DNA of 64,000 nucleotides from Blasia pusilla (GCA_050084515.1 CM114271.1:66526001-66590000); one strand, 5' to 3'. Positions 1 through 11,924 are shown, numbered from the stretch's first letter. Program-made: numbers and translations. The notes: generated by a model not told the origin, from the letters alone.

Positions 1-434
1 GAATTGACAATTCTCAACCCTCAAGTTCAGAGGATGTGCGTGAGTTCTATAAACAGCTGGACTCATTTGCTTCTTCATACTGATGACAGCTCTTTTGTAG
101 CCCTTGTCTTTGTCGATCTCTGCCCAGCAAACTCAACTCCCTTCAACTAAACTGCCTCATTCTGGATTATGTAGGGACAAATACATGAAAAGACGAGATG
201 TCGTACAGCTAACTAACGATTTGTTCTTAAAACGTAAATATGAGTGAGGAAGGAGCGTACCTTTTTGCAGGATTTGCAGAGTTATCGTGGAACTCTGCAA
301 TCCACGACTTATAGCTACCTATCATTTTGGATATTCCCCTTTCGTAAATGCGACCTTGCCAAGAATGTGTATCTAGTAGGATTTCTGGTAGGATCTGACA
401 TTGCACTGTTTGTAAAATCTAACGGTTTCATATA

Positions 435-847
435 TACATGTGGAAGTTGGTAGGGGTCGCCTAACAAGATAATATAACCTTCGTGCTATATGGATCTAGA
501 CCATGAGTTGGTGTTGCATCCTTGAGGTAGATGGCGACAATATGGAGTAAACTAGGAATTAACATGGAGCATTTTCCAATGATGATAATTTTGGCTGACT
601 TCATCTTTTGATAAAGATGTGACATTAAAGTGAAGGTAGCCACATTTGACAGAAATGCCAAATTTTGAACTAGTATAGAAAATGCACGGTGTGTTGCCTC
701 GTGCACACTGGTGGAGAAGAGAGAAATGAATACGTATGGGCGCACTACACATGGATAGTCTAGCTGGCGATGAAAAAAATGAGAGGACATTGTAGCGGCC
801 GTAATTATGTAATTGTAATGCAACAACACATGTGTAGCTACAAGCAT
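435..847 (-). pseudogene. Helitron-type PIF1-like helicase relic
   Basis: The minus-strand translation resembles the PIF1-like helicase half of a Helitron RepHel protein. At about 650-540 it reads HRAFSI, then LYQKMKSAKIIIIGKCSML. This matches the region leading to the Walker B motif, where the usual acidic DE pair is changed to GK. After a frame change, positions 479-435 read ILLGDPYQLPHV, the helicase motif that follows Walker B in PIF1 proteins. The intact family unwinds DNA during rolling-circle transposition. Here the frame is broken and the Walker B acids are lost, so it is a fossil. The Rep-like part lies upstream on the same strand at 1809-2340, the order expected in Helitrons. The 5' part of this open frame lies in a 130-bp tandem duplication. 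Recognition is by motif reading only. Confidence 0.55.
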
Positions 848-1064
848 AATGTTTAACCTTCTACATTTCCAATGACCAACATGAGGTTCATGAAATAGGA
901 CTTACCTATGACTCTGGATATTAGATTTAAGCCATAATTATGTAGCTGTAATGCAACAACACAAGTGTAGCTACAAGCATAATGTTTAACCTTCTACATT
1001 TCCAATAACCAACATGAGGTTCATGAAATAGGATTACCTATGACTCGATTTTAGATTCAAGCCG
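799..1064. repeat. Tandem duplication, about 130-bp unit, two copies
   Basis: About 799-933 and 934-1064 are near-identical direct copies. Both contain GCAACAACACA, CAAGCATAATGTTTAACC and CAACATGAGGTTCATG, and both end in TTAGATTtAAGCC-like sequence. They differ by scattered substitutions and small indels. The first copy overlaps the 5' end of the helicase relic, so the duplication probably helped break that reading frame. Confidence 0.85.
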
Positions 1065-1808
1065 TATTGTACATAACTCAATAACAAAAGAAGTGCCCGA
1101 CTAATCAGGAGTTAGAGATGGTGGTAAAAAGCTAATAGAAGTAAACACATATTACATCACTTTAGTTGTATTGAGATTTTTCATTAACGAGAAGTTGGAG
1201 GTAATTGGACATTGTATGCAAAGCCTCAAATACTAGTTCATCGATATTTTGGGCTATTTTTGTGTCACATGCAAGACCCCACATGTCTTTTTTTATGAAC
1301 ATTAATAAGTGAATAAATCTCTTCTATATAACATATGAATTTTGTATAGATGTCTTAATGGAAATGGGTCCAATCCTTATGCAAAACAAAGACAATTTCT
1401 GTTTCTAATTGAAATCTTATATTGCTAGTAGCATGTTGTAGCAAAACTCTTGCAGATGACATACAAGACAACGGTCCTCGAACCAAAGGAGCTTGGATTT
1501 TTGTGAACAAATCCTCCTAGACTGTCCCTACCACTAAAACTAAAGGTGTGTTTGTGTTCTTTTACGATCTCATAATTCTCCCAATAAACAGTGAAAGATA
1601 GATTTAATAAAAGAGCTGGGTGGTGATAATAGGTCTGAATTGGATGTAGACAGAAAAGAGATGATTATTTGCATAATTTTGTGCCTCTATATGGACAATT
1701 GCTATCAATATAAACTACAAAGTTAGACCTAGTTATAATCAAAGTTTATAAGGATGTTAGGGCCTGCCTCAATAGAACAAATAGACTTATACAATATAGC
1801 TCTAAAAA

Positions 1809-2345
1809 CTAACTTGGGTTGAATTGTTCTAATCCTTCAAGTCCAAGATTCATTGTTGTTTCTATATCGATATTTAGTGTACCAAGCGGTTCACTCTTTA
1901 GTGCATACTTAATGAGATGAAAAGACCAATCCACACTAGTAACACGTTGTAAATTCATGTGTGCTCCCCATAAAAGAAAAATAAGAGGATAATAAGGCAT
2001 CACATATCTATCATGCCAAGATGGCCTATAGTATCTCCATTTATGGTTGATAGAATCAGTCGACAAAATCAAGTTTAGATATGCATATGCAAGGAAGTCC
2101 AATTTGCAAAAACACTTCTTTGTCGACTAATCTACCCTAGAGCATGTTGTTGGTTAACACCCAAGAAACTACTTATGAAAGACATAATCGAGTAGTAAAT
2201 TATCTTCCAAACTTGAAATATGTTTGATAAAATCACTTATGCGTTTGCTCAAAGTAGTCGGGACAAAATATGATATTTCAATAATAGTGCGATCAACTCC
2301 ATCTTTATTGCACCACAAGATAATGTGAGTAGGAAAGCTACATCT
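1809..2345 (-). pseudogene. Helitron Rep/helitron-like N-terminal relic
   Basis: An open stretch at 2102-1809 reads DRYVMPYYPLIFLLWGAHMN, then LIKYALKSEPLG. This resembles the conserved Helitron segment RYVVPYNPYLL..AH.N....KYL.KY. Further upstream, at 2340-2278, the frame reads SFPTHIILWCNKDGVDRTII. That corresponds to the GLPHAHIL motif, which holds the HUH histidines of the rolling-circle nuclease; one histidine is lost here. In-frame stops separate the pieces. With the helicase relic at 435-847 this gives Rep-then-helicase order on one strand. No Helitron 5'-TC or CTRR-hairpin terminus was identified, so the limits of the element are unknown. Confidence 0.55.
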
Positions 2346-2349
2346 ACCC

Positions 2350-5307
2350 TATAACTCGTATGTAATAATATAATTTTGCACCACTCCTAGAATAATTACA
2401 CCACCAAAAATAAAATGCTTTAAAAATGATTGTAATGTGACTTAGAATAAAACTGTACACTCTAAGGGGATATCCCTCCATGCAAAAGACTCATTCATCT
2501 TCTTAAGCAAACATTCTAGTTGAGAAAATCATGCAAATGTTAGAGTGAGAAAAAACAGCATGCCCCTTTTACTCACCATAGATTGCAAATCTTTAAGATG
2601 CCTTGTGAGCGACCCCAAACTTCATGATATTTATGGATTAATTGAATGTTTAGCTATCTTCTAGTAGAGTTCTTCCTCAGATATTTCTGGATTACAAGTA
2701 CGCAAAGTTTCCATGTCCTTATTAATAATGTATGTCCTCGAAGAAAAAGAAAGTGCTATGGATTGTCTAAGTTTATACTTAAGAAGTATTTAGGGTTTGT
2801 ACAAGGGGAAAATTGAGAAAAATTGTTTGGCCCTACATTTCATGTACTTTGAAAAAAAATTGTTGCATATGTAGATCCCACGATGGTATGGAAGAAGAAA
2901 AGGGAACATGTTAATTTCTTTTTTCAATCTAGGATCATATGATAGACCATGAAACTTATTGACAACGCTGATCCTTAATGACGATCTCTATGTACAATAC
3001 ATACTTCTATTGTGGATGCCACTAGATTTGCTCTTATGTATTGGAACAGAGCGATGAACATCTTATAGAATATTTCTATTTTTTGCATGGGGATCAACAT
3101 TCATAATTTGGGTTATAACGCCTTAAGCCTTGGATGCCTTTGGTATTCTATCTACCGAGGTCTACCGTCTACCGGGGATGGTAAGATAATTAGACCACAA
3201 GTATGACTTGGCAACTCCAATAAAGATAAATAATTTTTGAAGAGTGGATTGACATGGATATTAACTAGGAAGATACTTCTTATTTCTTTTTATATTACAC
3301 ATGTATTTTCACACTTAGAGGTTGAAAAGTTCTAATTAATTAGTGGATTGTCTAGTAATGATTCAACCTTACAAAAAACTCAATGGAATCCATTGAACTT
3401 TGATGAGATACCATCTCTAGAGTCAACAATAGAGAGTAATTGCAAGTAAAATGGATTACATTAATTTTAGGACATCCCTAGTGCACAATAATGTCATATA
3501 AACATTAAAGTATACTTTCAACAGTCTTCGAATATATCTGTAATAAATGTTAGATAACAAGCTGAAAGTATATGTCTATTTCCATTCTCATTTTCCTCCA
3601 ATCCTCCCAATCTTTGATGCTATCATAAGTATTGAAATCTGAAACTTTCTTCATCTCTTTAGATTTTCTAAAGAAAATCTTTTACACAATTTTTTGACTT
3701 ATTTTTTTGTCATCGCATTAGAAAATGCAATCAAGTAACTCCTCCCTATCTTGAGAACCTTAAATTAGAAGGGAAGAAATCGTTTTATCAAAATGGGACA
3801 TTATGTCCATTATTTTGCCCTTAGGGTAATTTTTTTATGGTCTCACAACACATCAATTAACATTAGCCCAAGAACAAACATCGACATAGATATTGGATCA
3901 TGATAGTTTATGCTTCTTGGAGATTTTGACAAAAAAAAGGGAACAACCTCTTGCACCATATGATACAAAGAAGTTCTAAGGATTCTATTGATTTTTATTG
4001 TAAAGTTTTGATGTTTCTTGCATCGCACCAATTTGCATAGTCAGACATGTAAACCTTGCTATATCATGGATAAGAAGGATAAGAATGAAAAATAGTAACC
4101 AAAGTATTATTCATTTGGTTATTTATGATGAAATGTTGTTGGCCACGAAGATGGAAAATGGAAAAAAAAATTAACTTTGATATTTCCAGTAGAGTATTAT
4201 GAATCATGGAAATTTTACCTAAAAGAATTTCAATAGAAATTTCTACAAATCAAATAATTTAGGAATTGTTATGTGATGGCACTGATGTGGCAATGCCTTC
4301 CGACACATGTGGAAATAGAGTTTAACATGCAAATAGCTAATATAAAGAATAATATATATGAATTTTGATGAAATAATTTTTATGATGAAAAGCTAATATT
4401 AAATCCCCTTTCTTCAAAAAACATTTTAAGGTTTTTCTTTGTGAAAAAATCGTGTCTTCTCTCTTATCAATGAAGTAAAAAGGAAATCTCCTTCATACCC
4501 TTTCCTTTTTCCAACCCCAATCTCACAATTTATTAAAAAAAGCGTCAGTTTGGAAAAACAATCCACCATTCTATTCCCCCTTCTCGTCCTTGAATTGAAT
4601 TTTGTTTTTATTTCTTTGAAATATCTTAAATTTTTTATTTTCCCACTAGACTCCAAAATGTTTCTCTAAATTATTTAAAATAAAATTTTAAGAAGATGGG
4701 AAACATATGAAAATTAGGGAGTCAAGGGAATATTAAAAGGATGTTATTTTGTTAAAGAACTAAAATTTATGCTCCCTTTTTATTTATTCTCTCTTGAGAA
4801 TTAAAGAGAGAACAAATAAAAAGAAACATTCCATTGCCAAAAGCTTTTGGAAATTACTTCCCTTGACATACATATTCCTTCAAAATTCATAAGTTGGAAT
4901 CATGAAAGAAAGTGACAATAGATTCCAACCAAATCATTTAAGTTGAAAATACCAAATGGGAGCAACACAAAACTCGAAGGTCAAATATCATTAAGAATCA
5001 TTGCATCAACTATAAATTATGGAAATCTAAAATTTATAGTTATATTTATTACAACATAGGGGCTTCAGAGTTTTGTGGTCCTTAGATCAATATAACTCCA
5101 AAAGTAGGTATCTCCATCATGTGATGAGAGATCAATTCATTTATTTTAAAAAATCTGATATTTTTATACACACGTTGATGAATTGTATTAAACCCTAGGC
5201 TAACCATTCTTAGAAAAATATATAAATGATTCCCATGTGATTGACTTGCATGTGGCAAAATAGATATTTAGGTTGCATCATGCATGCCAAAGCAAGTGAT
5301 GGTTGCA
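2350..5307. other. AT-rich stretch without a recognisable gene
   Basis: I see only short open frames with AT-driven composition, homopolymer runs and no recognisable domain. The stretch may be further decayed transposon sequence upstream of the Helitron relic, but nothing in it supports a call. Confidence 0.6.
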
Positions 5308-5315
5308 ATCTTGGC

Positions 5316-5805
5316 CAAGGTTGCGTAGAAATGGACAAGTAAGTCCATGGGACGGACATGCCGCCCGGGTATCCGCCGTCCGCCTCCACAACCCCCCAAG
5401 CTCGTAGCGGGCACTCGGGTTGGTCGAGCCAGCACAAGTTTTGTGGCCCGTGCGCAAGACCACACATGGCGGGTTGCACAACTATTGGGCAGGCCCAGAC
5501 CTGTGCATGGAAGGCTCGCGGTTCGCAAGGCGGGCTGCTAAACACTAAACATAGGGCGTGAGCCTGCCCAATGGTGGCCCAACCTGCCATGTGCGGGCTC
5601 TATGCGGGCTTAGCCGTGGGCCACAAAACCGGTGCAGGCTCGGCCAGCTCGAGTGCCCGCTACGGGGCCGGCGGGCTCCAAGGGCAAGCTCGGATGCGGG
5701 CCATGGGTACTTGGGCCCACACGGACATGTCCGTCTTAGGGACGGACATAAGTTTGCAGACATGGACATGTCGGCGGGCACAGACTTTGTCCGCGTGCAA
5801 CCCTT
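5316..5805. mobile_element. hAT-like non-autonomous element, copy R1
   Basis: A GC-rich 490-bp island in AT-rich DNA. It is flanked by a perfect 8-bp target duplication, ATCTTGGC, at 5308-5315 and 5806-5813. The ends are inverted: CAAGGTTGCG on the left, and AAGGGTTGCACG as the reverse complement of the right end. Subterminal sequence is packed with GGACATGTCC-type palindromes and GGACGGACAT motifs; the centre has GCGGGC and TTTTGTGGCCCG blocks. An 8-bp duplication with CA(A/G)GG-type ends is the hAT superfamily signature. There is no transposase, so it would depend on one encoded elsewhere. The open frames across it, on both strands, are compositional. Confidence 0.8.
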
Positions 5806-5829
5806 ATCTTGGCTCATCTCCAATCCTTG

Positions 5830-7439
5830 AGTTTGTTTAATATTCCTAAAGATTAATAAACATGGGGTATTGAGACGAAGGAATGAGTTGGAGATAATAA
5901 GTAGATAAAATCACTTCAAATAAATTAATCCAAGGAGGAGATGAGAAGGGGGTTGAGGAAGCCACAATGTAAATCGAGGGAGAATTTTCACTCAACACAA
6001 GACTTTATAAAGAAGCATGATCCTTGCACACACCTCAACCTTTGAGCCTCTTCATCATGATATATGCCCATAGCATATATTGTAATCTCTTATGTATCTC
6101 TGTCTATTCATGTATGAGAGAAGAATATTTTACTCGATGTGAAGGTGAGAAAATCCAAATTTTTTTTATGAAAATTTCCCAAATAAGGAAAATATATTAT
6201 GAGACTTGCAAAGTTGTACGAATCATTTTTTACATTTAGAAATGACAATTTTTATTTGAATTTTATGATAAGAATATTATTCCAATATTCTTTATATGTT
6301 TACATACCTACACATATATACATACATATATTGATTTAAATTCTAAACATCATGTGCTTTGTAGAAATCAATTTATATTATATAAGTACGGTATGGTCTA
6401 CCTATTGTATTGCAAACTAGCTATTTTATATTCTTTAAAAGAACATGTTTAATTTGCGAATAGAGCACCACTAATCTCTTGATATATTTTAAAATTCAAG
6501 TTAGCTCTTGTGATTTAATATGTAATCGATATTTAGAGTCATAGCTCATAAAGTATCTTGTGCAAGAGAGGTCGTCATTCAAGTGGTTGTATGCACACGT
6601 AACCATCTATTATATTATAATTATAATTATAATTTATGTTTAAGACTCAAGAAACCTAAATTATTTTATTAACACTGTGTATGTATTTTTCAGATGCTCA
6701 AATCAGCTAGTTAACAATACATTTTTATATTCTTAAATTAATTATTATAATATTTTATCTTTATGGATTCATAATTATTTATGCCCAATCCTGTGGAGTT
6801 TTCTTTTCTATTTGAATTAAATTCAAGTTTAAGAAATATGCCAATACATTTTGAAGTGTATTTATTTTTTGTATGTCATTAAATCATCACCTTTATTATT
6901 CTTAACACTTGGAGTAAGACATAAGGAATGTAAGACTTTATCACTCCTACATACCTTTATTTTTCAAGTTTCTCCTTAATTAATATAAAGTCTTATCATC
7001 GAAAGGGATTTTGTCAATCAAATTTATAGTCTTCTTTGGTCATCACGTGATACACGCTAGGTGCTATCCAAAATAATAATTTTGAAAGGGAGAAGAGATC
7101 GAACTTTTAATTTGAGACTAAGGAGAGATAGGGAATTTTCAATAGAGGAAAAGGAAATTTTTTTTTTGGATAAATTCCCAATAAGAGATGAGAGTAGAGA
7201 AATGAGTAACTTAAAAAACATCTTATTGAGGGGAGATCACTCTTAAGAAGGACATCCCTCTATTTAAATGTAAGGACAAAAATAGATGGTCCCTCTGGAT
7301 AGATTTAGTAAAAGGCCAAAAGCTTGTCAAATTGCGTGTCACTCTTTATCCATTTTGAAAAAAAGAGGAATTTTTTTCCCCATCTTTGAATTAATTTTTT
7401 CCTTCCCATCAAGTTAGGAGGGGAAAATCTTAACCTGTC
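5830..7439. repeat. AT-rich stretch with a decayed repeat copy at 6690-6935
   Basis: No gene is seen. Positions 6690-6935 are clearly similar, in direct orientation, to 12080-12300. Shared pieces include TTTATGGATTCATAATTATTTATG-like sequence, CCCAATCcTGTGGA and AAGTTTAAGAA. The end of it (TTATTTTTTGTA...ATTCTTAACAC, 6870-6910) is also repeated in inverted orientation at 11965-12015. It is therefore a relative of the fold-back repeat at 11925-12335. The rest of the stretch is unassigned. Confidence 0.55.
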
Positions 7440-7875
7440 CGTGAGAAAACAGAAAGTGACAAAATCATTGAAATCTTTACAAAACTTAGAGATACAAAGT
7501 GGCCTAGTCCGTCCGTACGCTCACAGAAGAGCTTCGATGGAACCTGAATATGGAGATAACTCGACATACGAGAATGCGGTACCGCTGCGGCTCCCGACTA
7601 TTTGACTACTCGAGAAAACTAGGGTTTTTACCTATTTCTCTTCGTTTCTATTAATAGAATTTTTTTATCTAACCCTATATTGCATTAGGGTGCCCGGCAC
7701 CCTGATGCAATATAGGGTTAGATAAACCTAGTAACGCTACTCCTAAAACCACCTACGTCATATTACTATGACTCCTTTGACGTCTAAGTCGGAACCATCA
7801 ATCTAGGCTTCTCCTCATACAAGGGGGCCGATAAGATTAATGGTGCTTAGAGAAGTGGATGTTGAGAATCCAACA
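7440..7875 (-). repeat. 3' LTR of the Copia element
   Basis: Read on the minus strand, the LTR starts TGTTGGATTCTCAACATCC and ends near TTTTCTCAC; the expected terminal CA is changed to CG. It matches 11533-11896 over most of its length, for example GGCTCCCGACTATTTGACTA and CTAGTAACGCTACTCC. It differs by a 63-nt snap-back palindrome at 7664-7726 that the other LTR lacks, and by a segment around 7480-7535 that the other LTR has lost or replaced. Confidence 0.9.
7664..7726. repeat. Near-perfect palindrome inside the 3' LTR
   Basis: Arms 7664-7694 and 7696-7726 are inverted copies of each other (31 bp, one mismatch), around a single central base. The core reads AGGGTGCCCGGCACCCT. The sister LTR has only GGTTAGATAAACC at this point. 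So the palindrome was either gained here or deleted there after insertion. Confidence 0.9.
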
Positions 7876-9352
7876 CCCCCCCTCAATATCCACCCTCATG
7901 TGGACTACTATCTTGGACCTATGTCGGTGAAGCTGATCTCCGCTCAAAGCTTTCGTGAAGATGTCTGCACGGTTATCCTCTGTTGGACAATAGACTAACT
8001 TCAAAAACCCCCTCTCGATCAATTCACGAACAAAGTGATAGTGGATCTCTATGTGCTTTGTACAAGCATGAAACACAGGATTATGTGCTATGGCAATGCA
8101 ACTCTGATTGTCACACCACAATACAGTAGCATTTTTTGGTGCTTCTCCTATGTCCTCCAATATCCATCTCAACCATACTACTTCACAAGAAGCATAGCAA
8201 GCCGCCTTGTTCTCTGCCTCGGTACAAGAAAGAGCCAATGTAGGTTGCTTCTTGCTGACCCATGACACCACACCTGATCCTACCAAGAAGCAATAACCCG
8301 AAACTGATCTTCGAGAATTTGAATCTCCTGCCCAATCCGAGTCACAAAAACGTGTCATTTCTGTCCCTGCTCCATAGGTGATGCCGTACTCGATAGTGCC
8401 TTTGATGTACTTCAACACACGCATCCCTGCCTTCCAATGGTTCTCACGAGGCTTAGTTGAGAACCTACTTAACACTCCCACAACAAAGCTAATGTCTGGT
8501 CTAGTGTTACACAAAAATATCAAACTGCCTACAAGCTTTCTGTACAACTTTTCATCTACCAATGGTGAAACATCCTCCATCAAGAGTTTCAACTCTACCT
8601 CCATTGGCGAGACCACTGCCTTACACTCGGTCATCCTGAATGCCTTCAAGATTTTTCTAGCATACTTCTGCTGAGAGAGAATAATAGAATCAGACTGTTG
8701 CCAAATTTCCAGCCCTATAAAGTAGTGGAGAAGATCTAAATCTGACATTTCAAACCCAAATTTCAACACTCCCTTCATTTCCTCTATTTTCTTACTGTGG
8801 TGTCATGTGATGATAAGATCATCCACATACAGGACTATCAACATATATATCCCATCTTCGCAAAACACATACAAATTTGCTTCTGACGGATTCTTGATGA
8901 GACCCTTCTCTCGAAAGAATATATCTATTCGTTGATACCATACCCTTGGGGCTTGCTTCAACCCATACAATGCTCGATGAAGTAAATAAACTTTTTCTTC
9001 TGATCCGGGTGTCTCAAAACCTGGTGGTTGAGAAATATATACCTCCTCCTTGAGACTCCCGTTCAGAAAGGCAGCCTTCACATCATATTGGTATACAGGC
9101 CAACGTCTTGTTCCTTCAACCGCTAGAACAATTCGAATGGTTGTCATCCTTGCAGTAGGAGCAAAAGTCTCATAGTAGTCAAAACCTTCAATTTTTGAGC
9201 ATCCTTGTGCAACCAACCTCGCTTTGAATTTATCCAATATACCCTCCGACTTGTACTTGGTCTTGTACATCCACTTGGTGCGTATTATCTTCCTGTCCTT
9301 TGGCTTTTCAACCAAAGTCCAAGTTTCATTTCTCTAAATAGCGTCCATCTCC
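7837..9352 (-). pseudogene. Copia reverse transcriptase and RNase H
   Basis: Read on the minus strand, 9315-8803 holds the reverse transcriptase core. It has KARLVAQG, YDVKAAFLNG, LHRALYGLKQAPRVWY and the catalytic YVDD box. An in-frame TGA just after YVDDLIIT separates it from 8778-7837, where translation resumes in the same frame. That part has LHYFIGLEIW, TRPDISF, the RNase H segments CDSDWAGD, ALSCTEAE and WCDNQSCIAIAHNPVFHACT, and ends RADIFTKAL. Two further stops lie just upstream, between 9316 and 9352. The intact protein copies element RNA into DNA. The catalytic aspartates remain, but the stops prevent a full polyprotein. Confidence 0.92.
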
Positions 9353-9354
9353 AT

Positions 9355-10560
9355 CTACATGGCCTCTCTCCATTGAGGATGAGCAAGGGCCTCATCCAAG
9401 CATGATGGCTCTTCCACCTTCAAGATCTCTGTCATCAAGGCCATGTTGACAAGATGTGCGGAAGCTCTATTATGCTCCTCTAGTCTCTTGCATCTCCTTG
9501 GCTGTGTAACAACTTCATCTGTTGCTGGTGGATCCTTACCATCCAAAAGCTGCTTTATCCACTTAGGGTATGACGACCGTAGTGGAAGAGCAGGTTGCTC
9601 TTTGTAATCATCACCAAATTCTTCTTCTTGATGATCTGGTGTAAACATTGGTGGTGTGCTCTGGTGGGTTATCTCTTCGTTTGATGATAATGTGGACGGA
9701 CCACTGATATCCGCCACTTGACGAGGCTGTTCCTGGAACACCACATCACAACTCACAAGCATCTTCTTTTCCTCAGGACACCAAAGGCGATAAGCTTTAG
9801 ACTCATCACTGTATCCCATAAAGATGCACTTCCTGCTCTTGGACTCCAACTTGATCCTAGATGCTTCAGGAATATGTACAAAACACTCACTACCAAAAGT
9901 CCTGAAATGTTGGACTGATGGTACCTTACTTGAGTATGATTGATGAGGACTCATGCCTTGCACTGACTTGGTAGCACTTCTATTTAGAATGTATACGGTG
10001 GTATTAATAGCTTCAGCCCAACTGAAGTTGAAAAGTTTCAACATACAAGTTCTAGCTTCACAAGTATCCGACACTCGAGAAATTGTTGGTAAATCAGAAA
10101 CCATGCCAGATTTCTGCATCTGACTTAGTAAGGGAAAGCTTAGGTGACCAAATCTTTCATGCCACAACTTACTGCTACTAAGATCTGTACCTACACTTGT
10201 CGTGAAAGCATACAACTCGTAGATATTTCCACGTCGTATACCTTCACCCACTACTTTCCCATTGGCATCCTCAATGATTACTTCAGTTTTCTTGAAACAA
10301 ACTTCTAGGTCACAATCACATAATACTGCCACTGAAATCAAATTTCGCTTCAATTGCACGCACACGTCTAGACATCGTTAACTTCTTTTCACCTCCTTTT
10401 TGTGAGACTAAAGAAATTTTGCCTTTCCCTTCTACAGGGCACTTTGCATTATTCCCAACACTAAAAACGATGGGCTCCTATAGAGGCTGTAAGGAGCTAT
10501 ACCAATCCTTATGATTGGTCATATGCCTAGATGCTCCATTATCGGTGCATAAGGATTTTG
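9355..10560 (-). pseudogene. Copia protease and integrase remnant, integrase core deleted
   Basis: Near 10560-10510 the minus strand reads CTDNGASRHMTNHKDWY. This is the aspartic protease site, normally DSGA, here DNGA. The open frame 10365-9355 then carries the GAG-pre-integrase segment LWHERFGHLS. It jumps at SDTC|EARTCML directly to the late integrase region (FSWAEAINTTVYILNR, FGSECFVHIP, RKCIFMGYS). The zinc-finger cysteines and the whole D,D-35-E catalytic core are absent, so a segment was deleted in frame near 10060. The element could not integrate its own DNA. Confidence 0.88.
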
Positions 10561-10635
10561 ACTTAGTGAAATGTTCTGCCTGTGTGCAAAACTCTTCTAT
10601 TGCTACCCAAACATCTACTTCATGTTCTCCTAGTT

Positions 10636-11472
10636 CTACAGAATTTCTAGACTCCTTCTTAGGTCGTTCTTCTCATCCTGACTCCTCTTTCTACAATCTT
10701 TAATAAGCTGACCTAGCTTACCACAATAAAAGGATTTGAAGGCTTTTCTTGGAAATTTCTTCTTGATATTTGAACTGTAATCCTGATTTCTACCTCTCTG
10801 TACCTTGGCAGTAAATGCTGCATCAATTCCCTCTCTTGCTTTGAAGCGCATTTTCTCTTCTACCAATATTGCACTAAATTGTTCAAAAGTAAGTGGCGTG
10901 GGTCTTACTTGAGTATTCAGTGCAATGACCAAACTGTCATACCTTGGAGGCAAAATCCTTATGCACCAATATGCCAAATCTTCACTAGACTTTGAAATTC
11001 CTACGGACGCCATCTGATCTTGAAGATTTTTGATCCTTTTCAAAAATTGCTGCGCGCTTTCTCCTTCTGAAAATTTCTCGGACGTAAGTTGATTCTCCAC
11101 ATTCTGAATCCGAGTCTCATTCCTCGTTTCATACTGATTCTTCAAAAGGTTCCACGCCTCAGCAACAGTGGTTGTATGTTGAAGGAGAGTCATAAAAGAA
11201 TCAGTTACATTCGTAATAATCGCATATAGAGCATCAGCGTTTCTGCGTCTCCATGCCAAAAATATTGCAGGATCGATATCCCCAGATGAAGATGAACATG
11301 CGGAACTCAAACTAGCTTGTGGATTTGAATCGACCCCTATTGTTGTTTCCCAGATCTCAAATGATTCGAGGACAGTTCTCATTTTGAACTTCCACAACGT
11401 ATAGTTAGACCCATCTAACTTCCCTTCACCTAGCGGAGGAGGGCGAGCACAAACTGATGAAGAAGTAGCCAT
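10636..11472 (-). pseudogene. Copia gag
   Basis: A 278-codon open frame begins MATSSSVCARPPPLGEGKLDG and has the Copia gag landmarks: SNYTLWKFKMRTVLES near the start, AWNLLKNQYET in the middle and a basic C-terminal third. The zinc knuckle is damaged. FYCGKLGQLIKDC lacks the first cysteine and the histidine of the CX2CX4HX4C pattern. Gag normally forms the particle that encloses element RNA. It is the best-preserved part of the element. Confidence 0.9.
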
Positions 11473-11532
11473 CTCTCAAGATTTTGTGCAAACACACTAG
11501 ATCGCTTGAGATACTTTGGAAAAAAAATACCA

Positions 11533-11896
11533 TGTGAGAAAACATAAAGTGACAAAATCACGAAATCTATACATACCATGTGAGAAAACATAAAGTGACA
11601 AAATCACGGAACCTGAATATGGAGATAACTTGACATACGAGAATGCGCTACCGCTGCGGCTCCCGACTATTTGACTACTCGGAAAAACTAGGGTTTTTAA
11701 CTATTTTTCTTCATTTTTATTAATAGAAATTTTTTTGGTTAGATAAACCTAGTAACGCTACTCCTAAAACCACCTACATCATATTACTATGACTCTTTCG
11801 ATGTCTAAGTCGGAACCATCAATCTAGGCTTCTCCTCATACAATGGGGCCGATTAGATTAATAGTGCTTAGAGAAGTGGATGTTGAGAATCCAACA
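11533..11896 (-). repeat. 5' LTR of the Copia element
   Basis: The minus-strand read starts TGTTGGATTCTCAACATCC and ends TTCTCACA, followed directly by TGGTAT. A 46-bp stretch beginning ACCATGTGAGAAAAC occurs twice in tandem, from 11529 and from 11575. The duplication therefore includes the LTR end and the start of the primer-binding site. Confidence 0.88.
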
Positions 11897-11924
11897 CTTT
11901 TTTGTCCCATCAAGTTAGTGATGA

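Larger units (their letters stand above)
7440..11896 (-). mobile_element. Ty1/Copia LTR retrotransposon, defective, minus strand
   Basis: Two LTRs bracket gag, protease, integrase remnant, reverse transcriptase and RNase H in that order, which is Copia order. The element begins with the 5' LTR at its high-coordinate end. A primer-binding-like TGGTAT follows that LTR (complement of 11527-11532). A purine tract GAGGGGGGG precedes the 3' LTR (complement of 7876-7884). Length is about 4.46 kb, short for a full Copia, because the integrase core is missing. Several stops and a frameshifted polyprotein make it non-coding. I found no matching 5-bp target duplication: CTGTC lies on one side and CTTTT on the other. 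Both flanks carry related CCCATCAAGTTAG sequence, so the insertion site may itself lie in a repeat. Confidence 0.93.

Noticed and set aside
461-847. A complete 128-residue protein
   Set aside because: The frame is a chance-open part of the decayed Helitron helicase; its start lies in a tandem duplication and the motif after it is in another frame.
5210-5840. Many overlapping open frames of 60-126 codons
   Set aside because: All come from the GC-rich hAT-like element R1 and run on both strands; none has a domain.
8035-8674. Plus-strand open frames in the Copia region
   Set aside because: They are the antisense of the reverse transcriptase and RNase H frame.
7435-11901. 5-bp target duplication for the Copia element
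   Set aside because: CTGTC and CTTTT do not match; shared CCCATCAAGTTAG in the flanks points to related repeats, not a target duplication.
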